The notes below the pieces were generated by a model, which saw only the letters and a program-made list of their open reading frames with translations, was not told where the DNA came from and searched no databases. Source: an uncultured Oscillibacter sp. (GTDB lineage Bacteria > Bacillota > Clostridia > Oscillospirales > Oscillospiraceae). From it: a DNA stretch of 57,625 nt. Shown here piece by piece: positions 51,063 to 56,562 of this stretch. How positions within the stretch are numbered: position 1 is the stretch's first letter; the number at the start of each line of letters is the position of its first letter. Where the stretch lies: positions 1 to 57,625 of the forward strand of contig CAJUTB010000017.1 of the NCBI GenBank assembly GCA_910589315.1. Reading direction: 5' to 3'. A program made the position numbers and the translations under genes.

Positions 51063-51226
51063 ATGTCGTCCTCTAGTTTTTCAATGCCGCGTCTGATAGC
51101 TTCAGCCTTAGAAACTTTTTCCTGTTCCGTGTATGCGTCAAGAATGGTTTCGCTTTTGGCATCAAGGCGCACATGAATCGGTTTCCCTTTTGGGTTATCC
51201 GTTGGACGACCTGTCCGTGGCGACAT
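51053..51226 (-). CDS. Ribbon-helix-helix protein, cassette 2
   Basis: 57 residues from ATG 51226 with GGAGGTGAGTTG in front. MSPRTGRPTDNPKGKPIHVR is the Arc-like basic arm and strand; helices ETILDAYTEQEKVS and AEAIRRGIEKLEDD follow. Proteins of this pattern are common on mobile elements. Its promoter is covered by a perfect 12-bp inverted repeat, suggesting autoregulation. Confidence 0.72.
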   Translation of the reverse strand: MSPRTGRPTDNPKGKPIHVRLDAKSETILDAYTEQEKVSKAEAIRRGIEKLEDDIQK

Positions 51227-51242
51227 CAACTCACCTCCATTT

Positions 51243-51286
51243 TGTAGCCCAAAAATATATTATCACTTTTGGGCTACATATGTCAA
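51243..51286 (-). promoter_or_regulatory. Promoter/operator of the cassette 2 RHH gene
   Basis: TGTAGCCCAAAA (51243-51254) and TTTTGGGCTACA (51267-51278) are exact complements. On the minus strand TTGACA (51286-51281), 18 nt, TAATAT overlaps the dyad. Confidence 0.72.
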
Positions 51287-51329
51287 GAGGCAATTTCAAA
51301 AATCCACTCTAAAAAATCCTCCTTGCAAT
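51281..51329. repeat. 49-bp direct repeat, copy 2
   Basis: Identical to 50915-50963; joins cassette 2 to cassette 3. Confidence 0.85.
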
Positions 51330-51403
51330 CTCCCTCCCCGCCGTGCTATAATGCCCGTGGGAGGCTTTTTGGTGGGGGCCGGTTTCCCGGCCCCATTGGC
51401 CTT
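51317..51403 (+). repeat. 87-bp constant block, copy A (promoter and GC hairpin)
   Basis: Contains TTGCAA (51323), 18 nt, TATAAT (51347), then GGGAGGCTTTTTGG and the hairpin GGGGCCGG/CCGGCCCC. It ends in the stop codon of the opposing microprotein. Copies B, C and E are identical by eye; D has one change. Confidence 0.88.
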
Positions 51404-51550
51404 ACTTGTTAGGCCACACGCTCACTAGAGCGTCGTGGAAGCTCTCGTAGGGCTTCCCACCGGCGTACCATACGCCAGCGAATCGGGTAATCACGATCAT
51501 TTGCTTCGCCTCCCTTCTGCCGCCTGTTCTCACCAGGCGGCTTTTATTTG
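51359..51550 (+). ncRNA. Antisense-overlapping RNA of cassette A
   Basis: From the constant promoter to the terminator GCCGCCTG/CAGGCGGC-TTTTATTT (51519-51545). About 190 nt, fully antisense to the microprotein gene. Could repress it or be a stable RNA in its own right. Confidence 0.5.
51402..51500 (-). CDS. Microprotein A, WY-VWP family
   Basis: 32 residues, MIVITRFAGVWYAGGKPYES then FHDALVSVWPNK. Start ATG 51500 with AGGGAGGCG 6 nt upstream. Family core across five cassettes: GxWYxxGxx[YF]xx[FL]H[DE]ALVxVWP. Differences between copies are mostly third-position or conservative, so it is translated. It is not a membrane helix; Trp/Tyr-rich and slightly basic. Transcribed divergently from the RHH gene. 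Function unknown. Confidence 0.75.
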   Translation of the reverse strand: MIVITRFAGVWYAGGKPYESFHDALVSVWPNK

Positions 51551-51562
51551 TCTCGGGTTTTC

Positions 51563-51693
51563 CCCTTGACAATTCTTATTATAGCATAATGATATAATTA
51601 TGCAATTGACAATTCGCATAAAGATATCATTATTTTTCATGCAGATTGCATATTGTTATCACTATGCAGATTGTTTATAATAAGAATGGAGGT
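51563..51693. promoter_or_regulatory. Divergent promoters and operators of cassette A
   Basis: Plus strand: TTGTTA, 17 nt, TATAAT before the RHH gene. Minus strand: TTGCAT, 16 nt, TATAAT before the microprotein. Between them, inverted ATAATGATAT/ATATCATTAT and the direct repeat ATGCAGATTG (twice) are likely operators. Confidence 0.65.
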
Positions 51694-51700
51694 GAGGTAA

Positions 51701-51922
51701 TTGGGAGGAAAAAACAGCTACGAGAGCATCAAACGATATCAAGATAAGGCGTATGACGCAATTCCTTTACGTGTGCATAAGGGTCAGAAGGAAATTATCA
51801 AAGCCCACGCAGAGGCCCGTAAAGAGTCCGTAAACGGCTTTATCAACCGTGCCATATCGGAAGCCATGGAGCGGGACAAAGCCGCTCAGGACCCGCCTGA
51901 CGGCCCGTCAGAGGCCCCTTAG
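51701..51922 (+). CDS. RHH regulator of cassette A
   Basis: 73 residues from TTG 51701 (GGAGGTGAGGTAA in front). Variable N-terminus with strand IPLRV, then the constant half from about residue 33: AHAEARKESVNGFINRAISE and a Pro-rich tail. Arc/MetJ-type fold. Its second half and 3' hairpin are nearly identical to those of cassettes B, E and F. Confidence 0.78.
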   Translation: MGGKNSYESIKRYQDKAYDAIPLRVHKGQKEIIKAHAEARKESVNGFINRAISEAMERDKAAQDPPDGPSEAP

Positions 51923-51945
51923 CACGCCGGGGAGTAATCCCCGGC
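51801..51945 (+). repeat. Constant RHH 3' block, copy A
   Basis: About 145 bp covering the C-terminal half of the RHH gene and the hairpin CGCCGGGGA/TCCCCGGCG (51925-51946, then TTTTTAC). Repeated at 53381-53523, 55609-55752 and 56663-56811. Confidence 0.85.
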
Positions 51946-51949
51946 GTTT

Positions 51950-52735
51950 TTACGCCGTGCGGTCCATAAGGGCGAGGATGCCGCGCCGGGTGAGGATGTT
52001 GTGGATCATCACCCGGCCCTTCTGGGTCCAGTAGGTGTGCAGCTTGGTTTCGGGCTCTCTGTGGGTGTGCTGGATGCAGAGCGTGGCCGATTTGGTGTAG
52101 CCCTTGCCCATGTGCCTGCGGTAGAGAATCCACTGGCCGTTCACATTGCGCTGGATGCCCTCTTCGTGCAGAATCCGGTTGAGCTGCTTTGCGCTCAGGC
52201 CGTAGTCCGCCGCGATCTGCGTCGTCGCCAGCACTCCCGTGCTGGAAAGAATGGTGTCCAGGTACTGCCGCATGGGCTGGAAGTCCGCGATCTCCTGCCT
52301 CTGCCGCTCGTTCTCCTTTTCCAGTGCCTTGGATTTCTCACGCTCCTTTTTCAATGCAGTAAACGCCTTGATGGCAAGGTCTGGATTGTCCAGCAGCGTG
52401 TCAATAGCGTACGTACCGTGCTTACGGATGGACGGAAGAACTTCGTCAAAGATCCACCGCTCAAAGGCGTCCGCTCCCGGCAGCTCCGACCGCGCCGCCA
52501 GGCGGTAGATGTCGCCTTCGGGGATGAAATTCATCTCAATGGTTTTTCCCGGGGACTGTGGATGTGGTATACTGCGTTTCGCGGTATACCTGCAATGAGC
52601 AGCAACAGCGTCACTTGGTTTCTTATAGCCCAACGCTTTAGCTACGTCAGACGCGCAGAACAGCGTCACACCGTCCTCGGTGATGGTCCGGATTTCCCCG
52701 AACTGGGGGTTCTGAAAGATTTGCAGTTCGTTCAT
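51950..52735 (-). CDS. BRO-N/KilAC phage antirepressor 2
   Basis: 261 residues, the twin of BRO 1: identical coiled coil and KilAC parts, but residues about 27-68 differ (ASDVAKALGYKKPSDAVAAH then CRYTAKRSIPHPQSPGKTIE). I start at ATG 52735 because AGGAGG lies 7 nt before it; an ATG 6 nt earlier is too close. The 43-residue gene upstream is probably cotranscribed. The variable patch lies in the BRO-N DNA-binding domain. Confidence 0.87.
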   Translation of the reverse strand: MNELQIFQNPQFGEIRTITEDGVTLFCASDVAKALGYKKPSDAVAAHCRYTAKRSIPHPQSPGKTIEMNFIPEGDIYRLAARSELPGADAFERWIFDEVLPSIRKHGTYAIDTLLDNPDLAIKAFTALKKEREKSKALEKENERQRQEIADFQPMRQYLDTILSSTGVLATTQIAADYGLSAKQLNRILHEEGIQRNVNGQWILYRRHMGKGYTKSATLCIQHTHREPETKLHTYWTQKGRVMIHNILTRRGILALMDRTA

Positions 52736-52762
52736 GTACATACCTCCTAAAAAATATGTTAT

Positions 52763-52894
52763 TTAATTTTGCGTCTTTTCACTGCGGGCGGCGATCATGC
52801 CGCGCATCAGCTCCAAGAGTTCCTGAAACGCCTCTGGGTTTCGCTGTTCAAGCTCTCCGGCCAGCCTGGAAGCCTCCAACGTGCTTGTATCCAT
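52763..52894 (-). CDS. 43-residue helical phage protein
   Basis: MDTSTLEASRLAGELEQRNP then FQELLELMRGMIAARSEK and TQN-type tail, a two-helix soluble peptide. AAGGAGGATTTT precedes the ATG at 52894. It occupies the same place before BRO 2 that the 82-residue gene has before BRO 1. No family recognised. Confidence 0.62.
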   Translation of the reverse strand: MDTSTLEASRLAGELEQRNPEAFQELLELMRGMIAARSEKTQN

Positions 52895-52898
52895 AAAA

Positions 52899-52985
52899 TC
52901 CTCCTTGCAATCTCCCTCCCCGCCGTGCTATAATGCCCGTGGGAGGCTTTTTGGTGGGGGCCGGTTTCCCGGCCCCATTGGCCTT
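52899..52985 (+). repeat. 87-bp constant block, copy B
   Basis: Promoter TTGCAA (52905), 18 nt, TATAAT (52929) and GC hairpin. Here its first bases also serve, on the other strand, as the ribosome site of the 43-residue gene. Confidence 0.88.
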
Positions 52986-53128
52986 ACTTGTTAGGCCAGA
53001 CGGCTACAAGAGCCTCATGAAGTGTGGCGTACCGGATTCCCCGGTAATACCAGAAGCCTTTGTAGTACCTCATGCCTTTCACCTCCCTGCCGCTCCGGTG
53101 TTGCCTCACCTGGGCGGCTTTTATTTTG
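52941..53128 (+). ncRNA. Antisense-overlapping RNA of cassette B
   Basis: Ends at the terminator GCCGCTCCGGTG/CACCTGGGCGGC (53089-53118) followed by TTTTATTTTG. Antisense to microprotein B. Confidence 0.5.
52984..53073 (-). CDS. Microprotein B, WY-VWP family (divergent member)
   Basis: 29 residues, MRYYKGFWYYRGIRYATLHE then ALVAVWPNK. GGGAGGTGAAAGGC precedes the ATG at 53073. It keeps G-x-W-Y, the Gly, Tyr, His-Glu-Ala-Leu-Val and Val-Trp-Pro while most other positions changed. This is strong evidence that the peptide, not just the DNA, is conserved. Confidence 0.74.
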   Translation of the reverse strand: MRYYKGFWYYRGIRYATLHEALVAVWPNK

Positions 53129-53149
53129 TCGTTCGGGTTTCCCCTCCTG

Positions 53150-53270
53150 ACATGATTATAATAGCATACTGGGCCCACCATGTCTATTGACATTTCGGCC
53201 AAATGTACCCAGTATGATTTGTCAATATTTCATACTGGAACCACCATGTTGTTTATGCTATTATAATAAA
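53150..53270. promoter_or_regulatory. Divergent promoters and operators of cassette B
   Basis: CATACTGG-N2-CCACCATGT occurs at 53165-53183 and 53231-53249, with an inverted half ACCCAGTATG at 53207-53216 and the dyad ACATTT/AAATGT (53190-53206). Minus promoter TAGACA, 17 nt, TATTAT overlaps site 1. Confidence 0.65.
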
Positions 53271-53283
53271 AGGAGGTGATAGA

Positions 53284-53502
53284 ATGGGGAAGACTTCCAG
53301 CGTAGTCAAGGATAGATACAACGCCAAAGTTTATGAAGAAATTAAAGTCCGTGTATCAAAAGGCAAGAAGGGAATTGTCCAAGCCCATGCAGAGGCCCGT
53401 GGAGAGTCCGTAAACGGCTTTATCAACCGTGCCATATCGGAAGCCATGGAGCGGGACAAAGCCGCTCAGGACCCGCCTGACGGCCCGTCAGAGGCCCCTT
53501 AG
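53284..53502 (+). CDS. RHH regulator of cassette B
   Basis: 72 residues, ATG 53284 after AGGAGGTGATAGA. Strand IKVRV, then the constant half (AHAEARGESVNGFINRAISE onward). The first 32 residues share little with cassette A, while the remainder is almost identical. Probably binds the CATACTGG sites in front of it. Confidence 0.78.
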   Translation: MGKTSSVVKDRYNAKVYEEIKVRVSKGKKGIVQAHAEARGESVNGFINRAISEAMERDKAAQDPPDGPSEAP

Positions 53503-53529
53503 CACGCCGGGGAGTAATCCCCGGTTTTC

Positions 53530-53635
53530 CTATTTCCTGGGCTTCTGCCGCTCCACGGCGGCGTTATTGGCCCGAATCCAGCCGTCCCAGTCCCTGAGCG
53601 GGAGGGAGAGCCAGAATGTATAAAATATACACTTC
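53530..53635 (-). pseudogene. Orphan gene end after cassette B
   Basis: A minus-strand frame with protein-like composition (FWLSLPLRDWDGWIRANNAA..ERQKPRK, stop at 53530) but no start or ribosome site. It looks like the 3' end of a gene cut away by recombination. Confidence 0.35.
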
Positions 53636-53684
53636 CAAAGTAGCACATAAAATTATATAATAGATACAGGAGGTGATCGAGCAA

Positions 53685-53897
53685 ATGCCGATGAAATATG
53701 AAAAGTTGTTTGCACTTATGAAAGAAAGGGGGTTAACAACATACAAAATACGGAAGGAGCGCATTATTACAGAAACTACACTTCAAAAACTGCGTGAGGG
53801 AAAGAATGTTACCACAGATTCAATTGCTTCCCTTTGCCACGCGCTAGGCTGCCAGCCTGGCGACATCATGGAATATGTGGAGGAAAGCGGGGAGTAA
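53685..53897 (+). CDS. XRE/YozG-type regulator 1 of the array
   Basis: 70 residues, a single compact helix-turn-helix (MKYEKLFALMKERGLTTYKI...TLQKLREGKNV) ending CQPGDIMEYVEESGE. AGGAGG lies 11 nt before the ATG at 53685; an ATG at 53691 is also possible. It has an AT-rich operator-like region in front (53617-53660) but no intact microprotein partner. The last 45 nt are identical to those of regulator 2 (54881-55096). Confidence 0.75.
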   Translation: MPMKYEKLFALMKERGLTTYKIRKERIITETTLQKLREGKNVTTDSIASLCHALGCQPGDIMEYVEESGE

Positions 53898-53901
53898 AAA
53901 A

Positions 53902-53988
53902 TCCTCCTTGCAATCTCCCTCCCCGCCGTGCTATAATGCCCGTGGGAGGCTTTTTGGTGGGGGCCGGTTTCCCGGCCCCATTGGCCTT
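53902..53988 (+). repeat. 87-bp constant block, copy C
   Basis: TTGCAA (53908), 18 nt, TATAAT (53932), GC hairpin; begins 4 nt after the stop codon of the XRE gene. Confidence 0.88.
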
Positions 53989-54134
53989 TATCTAGGCCAG
54001 ACGCCTACCAAAGCGTCGTGCAAGCTCTTGAACGGCTTGCCGTTGGCGTACCAGACACCAGCGATACACTTTAGCGTGTTCATCGTTTCGCCTCCCTCCT
54101 GCCGCCCGGTTCCAGCGGGCGGCTTTTATTTTGT
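53944..54134 (+). ncRNA. Antisense-overlapping RNA of cassette C
   Basis: Ends at GCCGCCCG/CGGGCGGC-TTTTATTTT (54101-54133). Antisense to microprotein C. Confidence 0.5.
53988..54083 (-). CDS. Microprotein C, WY-VWP family
   Basis: 31 residues, MNTLKCIAGVWYANGKPFKS then LHDALVGVWPR. ATG 54083 with AGGGAGGCG in front. The N-terminal 7 residues differ from every other copy; the core is conserved, with synonymous changes such as CTC/TTG for Leu. Confidence 0.74.
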   Translation of the reverse strand: MNTLKCIAGVWYANGKPFKSLHDALVGVWPR

Positions 54135-54149
54135 CGTTCGGGTTTCCCC

Positions 54150-54275
54150 TCCTGACAGTATTTATTATATATTAGTTAACTAATATCGTCTATTGACAGG
54201 TTGTATAAAAGTTAACTAATCTTTTGTCTAATGTGTTAGTTAACTAGTTTTCGTTTCTGTGGTATACTTGCTTAA
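54150..54275. promoter_or_regulatory. Divergent promoters and operators of cassette C
   Basis: The palindrome TTAGTTAACTAA occurs at 54171-54184, 54210-54220 (partial) and 54236-54247. The last supplies the -35 (TTAACT) of the plus promoter, 17 nt from TATACT. The first overlaps the minus-strand TATAAT region. Confidence 0.7.
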
Positions 54276-54287
54276 AGAGGTGATATT

Positions 54288-54485
54288 ATGGCAAGTACAG
54301 AAGCACAAAAAAGAGCTGTAAAAAAGGCACAATCGAAATGTGATGCAATTATGCTGCGGCCTCCGAAAGAAGAAGGCACTGCGATTCGAGCTGCCGCCGC
54401 CGCCGCTGGGCAAAGTAACCAACAATATATCCTACAAGCAACACGGGAACGGATGAAACGAGAAGGAGCCATAACCGGGGAATAA
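54288..54485 (+). CDS. Regulator of cassette C (divergent RHH-like)
   Basis: 65 residues, ATG 54288 after AGAGGTGAT. Strand DAIMLRP, helices EEGTAIRAAAAAAG and NQQYILQATRERMKRE. RHH-like, but without the constant SVNGFINRAI half seen in the others. Ala-rich. Probably binds the TTAGTTAACTAA palindromes. Confidence 0.68.
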   Translation: MASTEAQKRAVKKAQSKCDAIMLRPPKEEGTAIRAAAAAAGQSNQQYILQATRERMKREGAITGE

Positions 54486-54488
54486 AAA

Positions 54489-54575
54489 TCCTCCTTGCAA
54501 TCTCCCTCCCTGCCGTGCTATAATGCCCGTGGGAGGCTTTTTGGTGGGGGCCGGTTTCCCGGCCCCATTGGCCTT
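54489..54575 (+). repeat. 87-bp constant block, copy D
   Basis: TTGCAA (54495), 18 nt, TATAAT (54519), GC hairpin; one base differs in the spacer. Confidence 0.88.
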
Positions 54576-54724
54576 TATCTAGGCCAGACGCTCACGAGAG
54601 CGTCATGGAAGCTCTTGAAGGGCTTCCCGTTGGCGAACCATACGCCGCCAAACCGTGTGATAACGATCATTTGCTTTGCCTCCCTTCCGCCTCGGTGTTC
54701 CTACCACCGAGGCTTTTATTTTGT
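54531..54724 (+). ncRNA. Antisense-overlapping RNA of cassette D
   Basis: Ends at GCCTCGGTG/CACCGAGGC-TTTTATTTT (54689-54722). The terminator stem sequence differs from the other cassettes but the design is kept. Confidence 0.5.
54575..54670 (-). CDS. Microprotein D, WY-VWP family
   Basis: 31 residues, MIVITRFGGVWFANGKPFKS then FHDALVSVWPR. ATG 54670 with AGGGAGGCAAAGCAA in front. N-terminus as in copy A, C-terminus as in copy C, so the copies are mosaics. Confidence 0.74.
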   Translation of the reverse strand: MIVITRFGGVWFANGKPFKSFHDALVSVWPR

Positions 54725-54734
54725 CTCGGGCTTT

Positions 54735-54865
54735 CCCCTTGACAATTATGATTATAGCACTATCTTTAGTGTTTATCCATTGGCAGAAGACACAAATTTT
54801 AGTGATATCGTTTGTTGATTTTATCACTTTAATTAGTGCTCGTTTTGCGCTATACTATAATTACA
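54735..54865. promoter_or_regulatory. Divergent promoters and operators of cassette D
   Basis: AGCACTATCTTTAGTG, TTTTAGTGATA and ATCACTTTAATTAGTGCT are spaced through the gap; the shared half is TTAGTG/CACTAA. TATACT (54851) is the likely plus -10 box. Confidence 0.55.
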
Positions 54866-54880
54866 AAAGGAGGTGACAAT

Positions 54881-55096
54881 ATGCCGATCAAATACGAAAA
54901 ACTATTGAAACTTTTAGAGGACAAAGGTTATTCTTCCTACCGCATAAGAAAAGAGAAAATCATTGGTCAGGCCACATTAACCGCAATAAAGAATGGGACA
55001 GGTGGCCTTGATCATCGATCAATTGCAAAATTGTGCGAATTTTTTCACTGTCAGCCTGGCGACATCATGGAATATGTGGAGGAAAGCGGGGAGTAA
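54881..55096 (+). CDS. XRE/YozG-type regulator 2, cassette D
   Basis: 71 residues, MPIKYEKLLKLLEDKGYSSY..., with the same fold as regulator 1 (53685). The recognition region differs (GQATLTAIKNGTGGLD versus TETTLQKLREGKNVTT). AAAGGAGGTGACAAT precedes the ATG. The 3' 45 nt and the following constant block match regulator 1 exactly. Confidence 0.8.
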   Translation: MPIKYEKLLKLLEDKGYSSYRIRKEKIIGQATLTAIKNGTGGLDHRSIAKLCEFFHCQPGDIMEYVEESGE

Positions 55097-55100
55097 AAAA

Positions 55101-55187
55101 TCCTCCTTGCAATCTCCCTCCCCGCCGTGCTATAATGCCCGTGGGAGGCTTTTTGGTGGGGGCCGGTTTCCCGGCCCCATTGGCCTT
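55101..55187 (+). repeat. 87-bp constant block, copy E
   Basis: TTGCAA (55107), 18 nt, TATAAT (55131), GC hairpin; identical to copies A-C. Confidence 0.88.
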
Positions 55188-55336
55188 ACTTGTTAGGCCA
55201 CACGCTCACTAGAGCGTCGTGGAAGCTCTCGTAGGGCTTCCCACCGGCGTACCATACGCCAGCGATTCGCTTGACTAGAATCATGTTTTCGCCTCCCTCC
55301 TGCCCCGGTCTGGTACACCGGGGCTTTTATTTTGTC
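55143..55336 (+). ncRNA. Antisense-overlapping RNA of cassette E
   Basis: Ends at GCCCCGGT/ACCGGGGC-TTTTATTTT (55302-55334). Antisense to microprotein E. Confidence 0.5.
55186..55284 (-). CDS. Microprotein E, WY-VWP family
   Basis: 32 residues, MILVKRIAGVWYAGGKPYES then FHDALVSVWPNK. ATG 55284 with GGGAGGCGAAAAC in front. Residues 8-32 match copy A at the DNA level; residues 2-7 differ. Confidence 0.74.
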   Translation of the reverse strand: MILVKRIAGVWYAGGKPYESFHDALVSVWPNK

Positions 55337-55357
55337 GTTCGGGTTTCCCCTCCTGAC

Positions 55358-55470
55358 ATGATTATAATAGCATAGATACGCGTATATATCAATATGGGAT
55401 ATTTCACAAATATGCGCGTATCTATTTATCAAACTATATATATACGCGCACATTCATTTGTGGTATAATG
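55358..55470. promoter_or_regulatory. Divergent promoters and operators of cassette E
   Basis: Palindromic sites ATACGCGTAT (55376-55385), ATGCGCGTAT (55412-55421) and ATACGCGCAC (55442-55451). Minus promoter TTGATA, 17 nt, TATTAT has site 1 in its spacer; the plus -10 TATAAT is at 55463. Confidence 0.7.
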
Positions 55471-55488
55471 CAATAAGGAGGTGAGACT

Positions 55489-55731
55489 GTGGAAAAAAAG
55501 AGTCAATATAAAGGGTTTACTTCAGCACAAGCAAAAGCTCATAAAAAATACATGGAGAACTTTGTGGAATTACGAGCAAGAGTTACTCGCGATAGGCGGG
55601 AGGAAATCCAAGCCCACGCAGAGGCCCGTAAAGAGTCCGTAAACGGCTTTATCAACCGGGCCATATCGGAAACCATGGAGCGGGACAAAGCCGCTCAGGA
55701 CCAGCCTGACGGCCCGTCAGAGTCCTCTTAG
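55489..55731 (+). CDS. RHH regulator of cassette E
   Basis: 80 residues from GTG 55489 (AAGGAGGTGAGACT in front). A longer, basic N-terminal arm, strand LRARV, then the constant half AHAEARKESVNGFINRAISE. Probably binds the ATACGCG sites in front. Confidence 0.78.
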   Translation: MEKKSQYKGFTSAQAKAHKKYMENFVELRARVTRDRREEIQAHAEARKESVNGFINRAISETMERDKAAQDQPDGPSESS

Positions 55732-55779
55732 CACGCCGGGGAGTAACCCTCGGCTTTCCTTTGCCTTTCCGGCCCCCTG

Positions 55780-55801
55780 GAAAGATTTGCAGTTCGTTCA
55801 T
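55780..55801 (-). pseudogene. Stub of a third BRO gene
   Basis: The frame starts MNELQIF exactly like BRO 1 and BRO 2, then runs into unrelated sequence (PGGRKGKGK...). The rest of the gene has been deleted or replaced, leaving 22 bp. It sits behind the second copy of the 82-residue gene, as BRO 1 does behind the first. Confidence 0.7.
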
Positions 55802-55833
55802 GATACATTCTCCTTTTGTACAGTTATTTTCAG

Positions 55834-56082
55834 TTAAGCCGCTCCTTTTGCGTTTGGGTCAGGATTCAACCGGTCCAGCGTCTCGCCAAGCTCTCCGGCG
55901 GCAGCGGACAGCTTTTCATAAACTGCGATAAGCGCATTCACATATTTCAGCGCATGATTTCCGGAAAGGGAGCTGTCACTGGTGTAACAACTCAACCCAT
56001 CTGCGATCACGTCGACCATACCGATACCAGCAGACAGGTTCCCTTGAATTGCTTCCAACTTCAACAATGTTTTTATGTCCAT
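55834..56082 (-). CDS. 82-residue phage protein, copy 2
   Basis: Differs from copy 1 (50375-50623) by only a few residues near the C-terminus. Same start context (AAGGAGGAAATTTT). Its BRO partner is reduced to a stub. Confidence 0.72.
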   Translation of the reverse strand: MDIKTLLKLEAIQGNLSAGIGMVDVIADGLSCYTSDSSLSGNHALKYVNALIAVYEKLSAAAGELGETLDRLNPDPNAKGAA

Positions 56083-56132
56083 AAAATTTCCTCCTTGCCT
56101 TCTTTGGGTCCCCTAGACGGGGACCCCGTCCC

Positions 56133-56222
56133 TCACTTCCTCCAGTTCTTCAATGTCAGCGCAATCGAGTACAGAGACAACGCGGCACTGACGGCCATCA
56201 GGCCATAGATCAAAATATCCAT
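56133..56222 (-). CDS. 29-residue membrane peptide
   Basis: MDILIYGLMAVSAALSLYSI then ALTLKNWRK: one membrane helix with a basic tail. ATG 56222 with AAGGTG 7 nt upstream. It resembles small phage holin-like or type I toxin peptides in size and shape; no sequence family recognised. A hairpin GGGTCCCC/GGGGACCC follows (56107-56127). Confidence 0.5.
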   Translation of the reverse strand: MDILIYGLMAVSAALSLYSIALTLKNWRK

Positions 56223-56224
56223 AC

Positions 56225-56253
56225 TTGACACCTTGCAAGAGGTCTGGTATTCT
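56225..56253 (+). promoter_or_regulatory. Plus-strand promoter of cassette F
   Basis: TTGACA and TATTCT are 17 nt apart, just past the 3' end of the 40-residue peptide gene, so its transcript is antisense to that gene. Confidence 0.6.
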
Positions 56254-56285
56254 TTCCTCAAGGGGAGGTTTCCCTCCCCCTTCCC

Positions 56286-56408
56286 CTATCCGGTGAGTTT
56301 CTCAATTAAGAGAAGCACCACTAGGATAAGGTTGAGTGTTGCAACGATGAGGTTGATGTAGCTTGCTAGGCGGTCAACCTTGTCGTTGCTCTTTTTCCTC
56401 TTGCCCAT
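56286..56408 (-). CDS. 40-residue membrane peptide, cassette F
   Basis: MGKRKKSNDKVDRLASYINL then IVATLNLILVVLLLIEKLTG: a basic head and one long membrane helix. ATG 56408 with AAGGAGGTGAAACACC in front. It fills the slot used by the WY-VWP microproteins in cassettes A-E: divergent from an RHH gene and opposed by a plus-strand promoter. The layout resembles prophage type I toxin-antisense pairs. Confidence 0.62.
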   Translation of the reverse strand: MGKRKKSNDKVDRLASYINLIVATLNLILVVLLLIEKLTG

Positions 56409-56424
56409 CGGTGTTTCACCTCCT

Positions 56425-56545
56425 TTCTGTCTACTATTATAGCGTGATTGCGCAATCATGCAAGACGGAATTTTCGCCAAGCTTTACTTGTTTATTTTGT
56501 ATAATCTGCATGATTGCACAATTATATAATATGCTGGTATAATAG
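56425..56545. promoter_or_regulatory. Divergent promoters and operators of cassette F
   Basis: The palindrome TGATTGCGCAATCA (56445-56458) and the related TGATTGCACAATTA (56511-56524). Minus promoter TTGCAT, 16 nt, TATAAT; plus promoter TTGCAC (56514), 18 nt, TATAAT (56538). Both promoters overlap a site. Confidence 0.72.
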
Positions 56546-56562
56546 AGCGCAGAGGTGATGAT

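Noticed and set aside
53499..53764. Minus-strand frames rich in Phe/Tyr upstream of the XRE gene
   Set aside because: They run through the promoter region of the XRE gene and lack ribosome sites; a gene-end relic in another frame explains the coding-like part.
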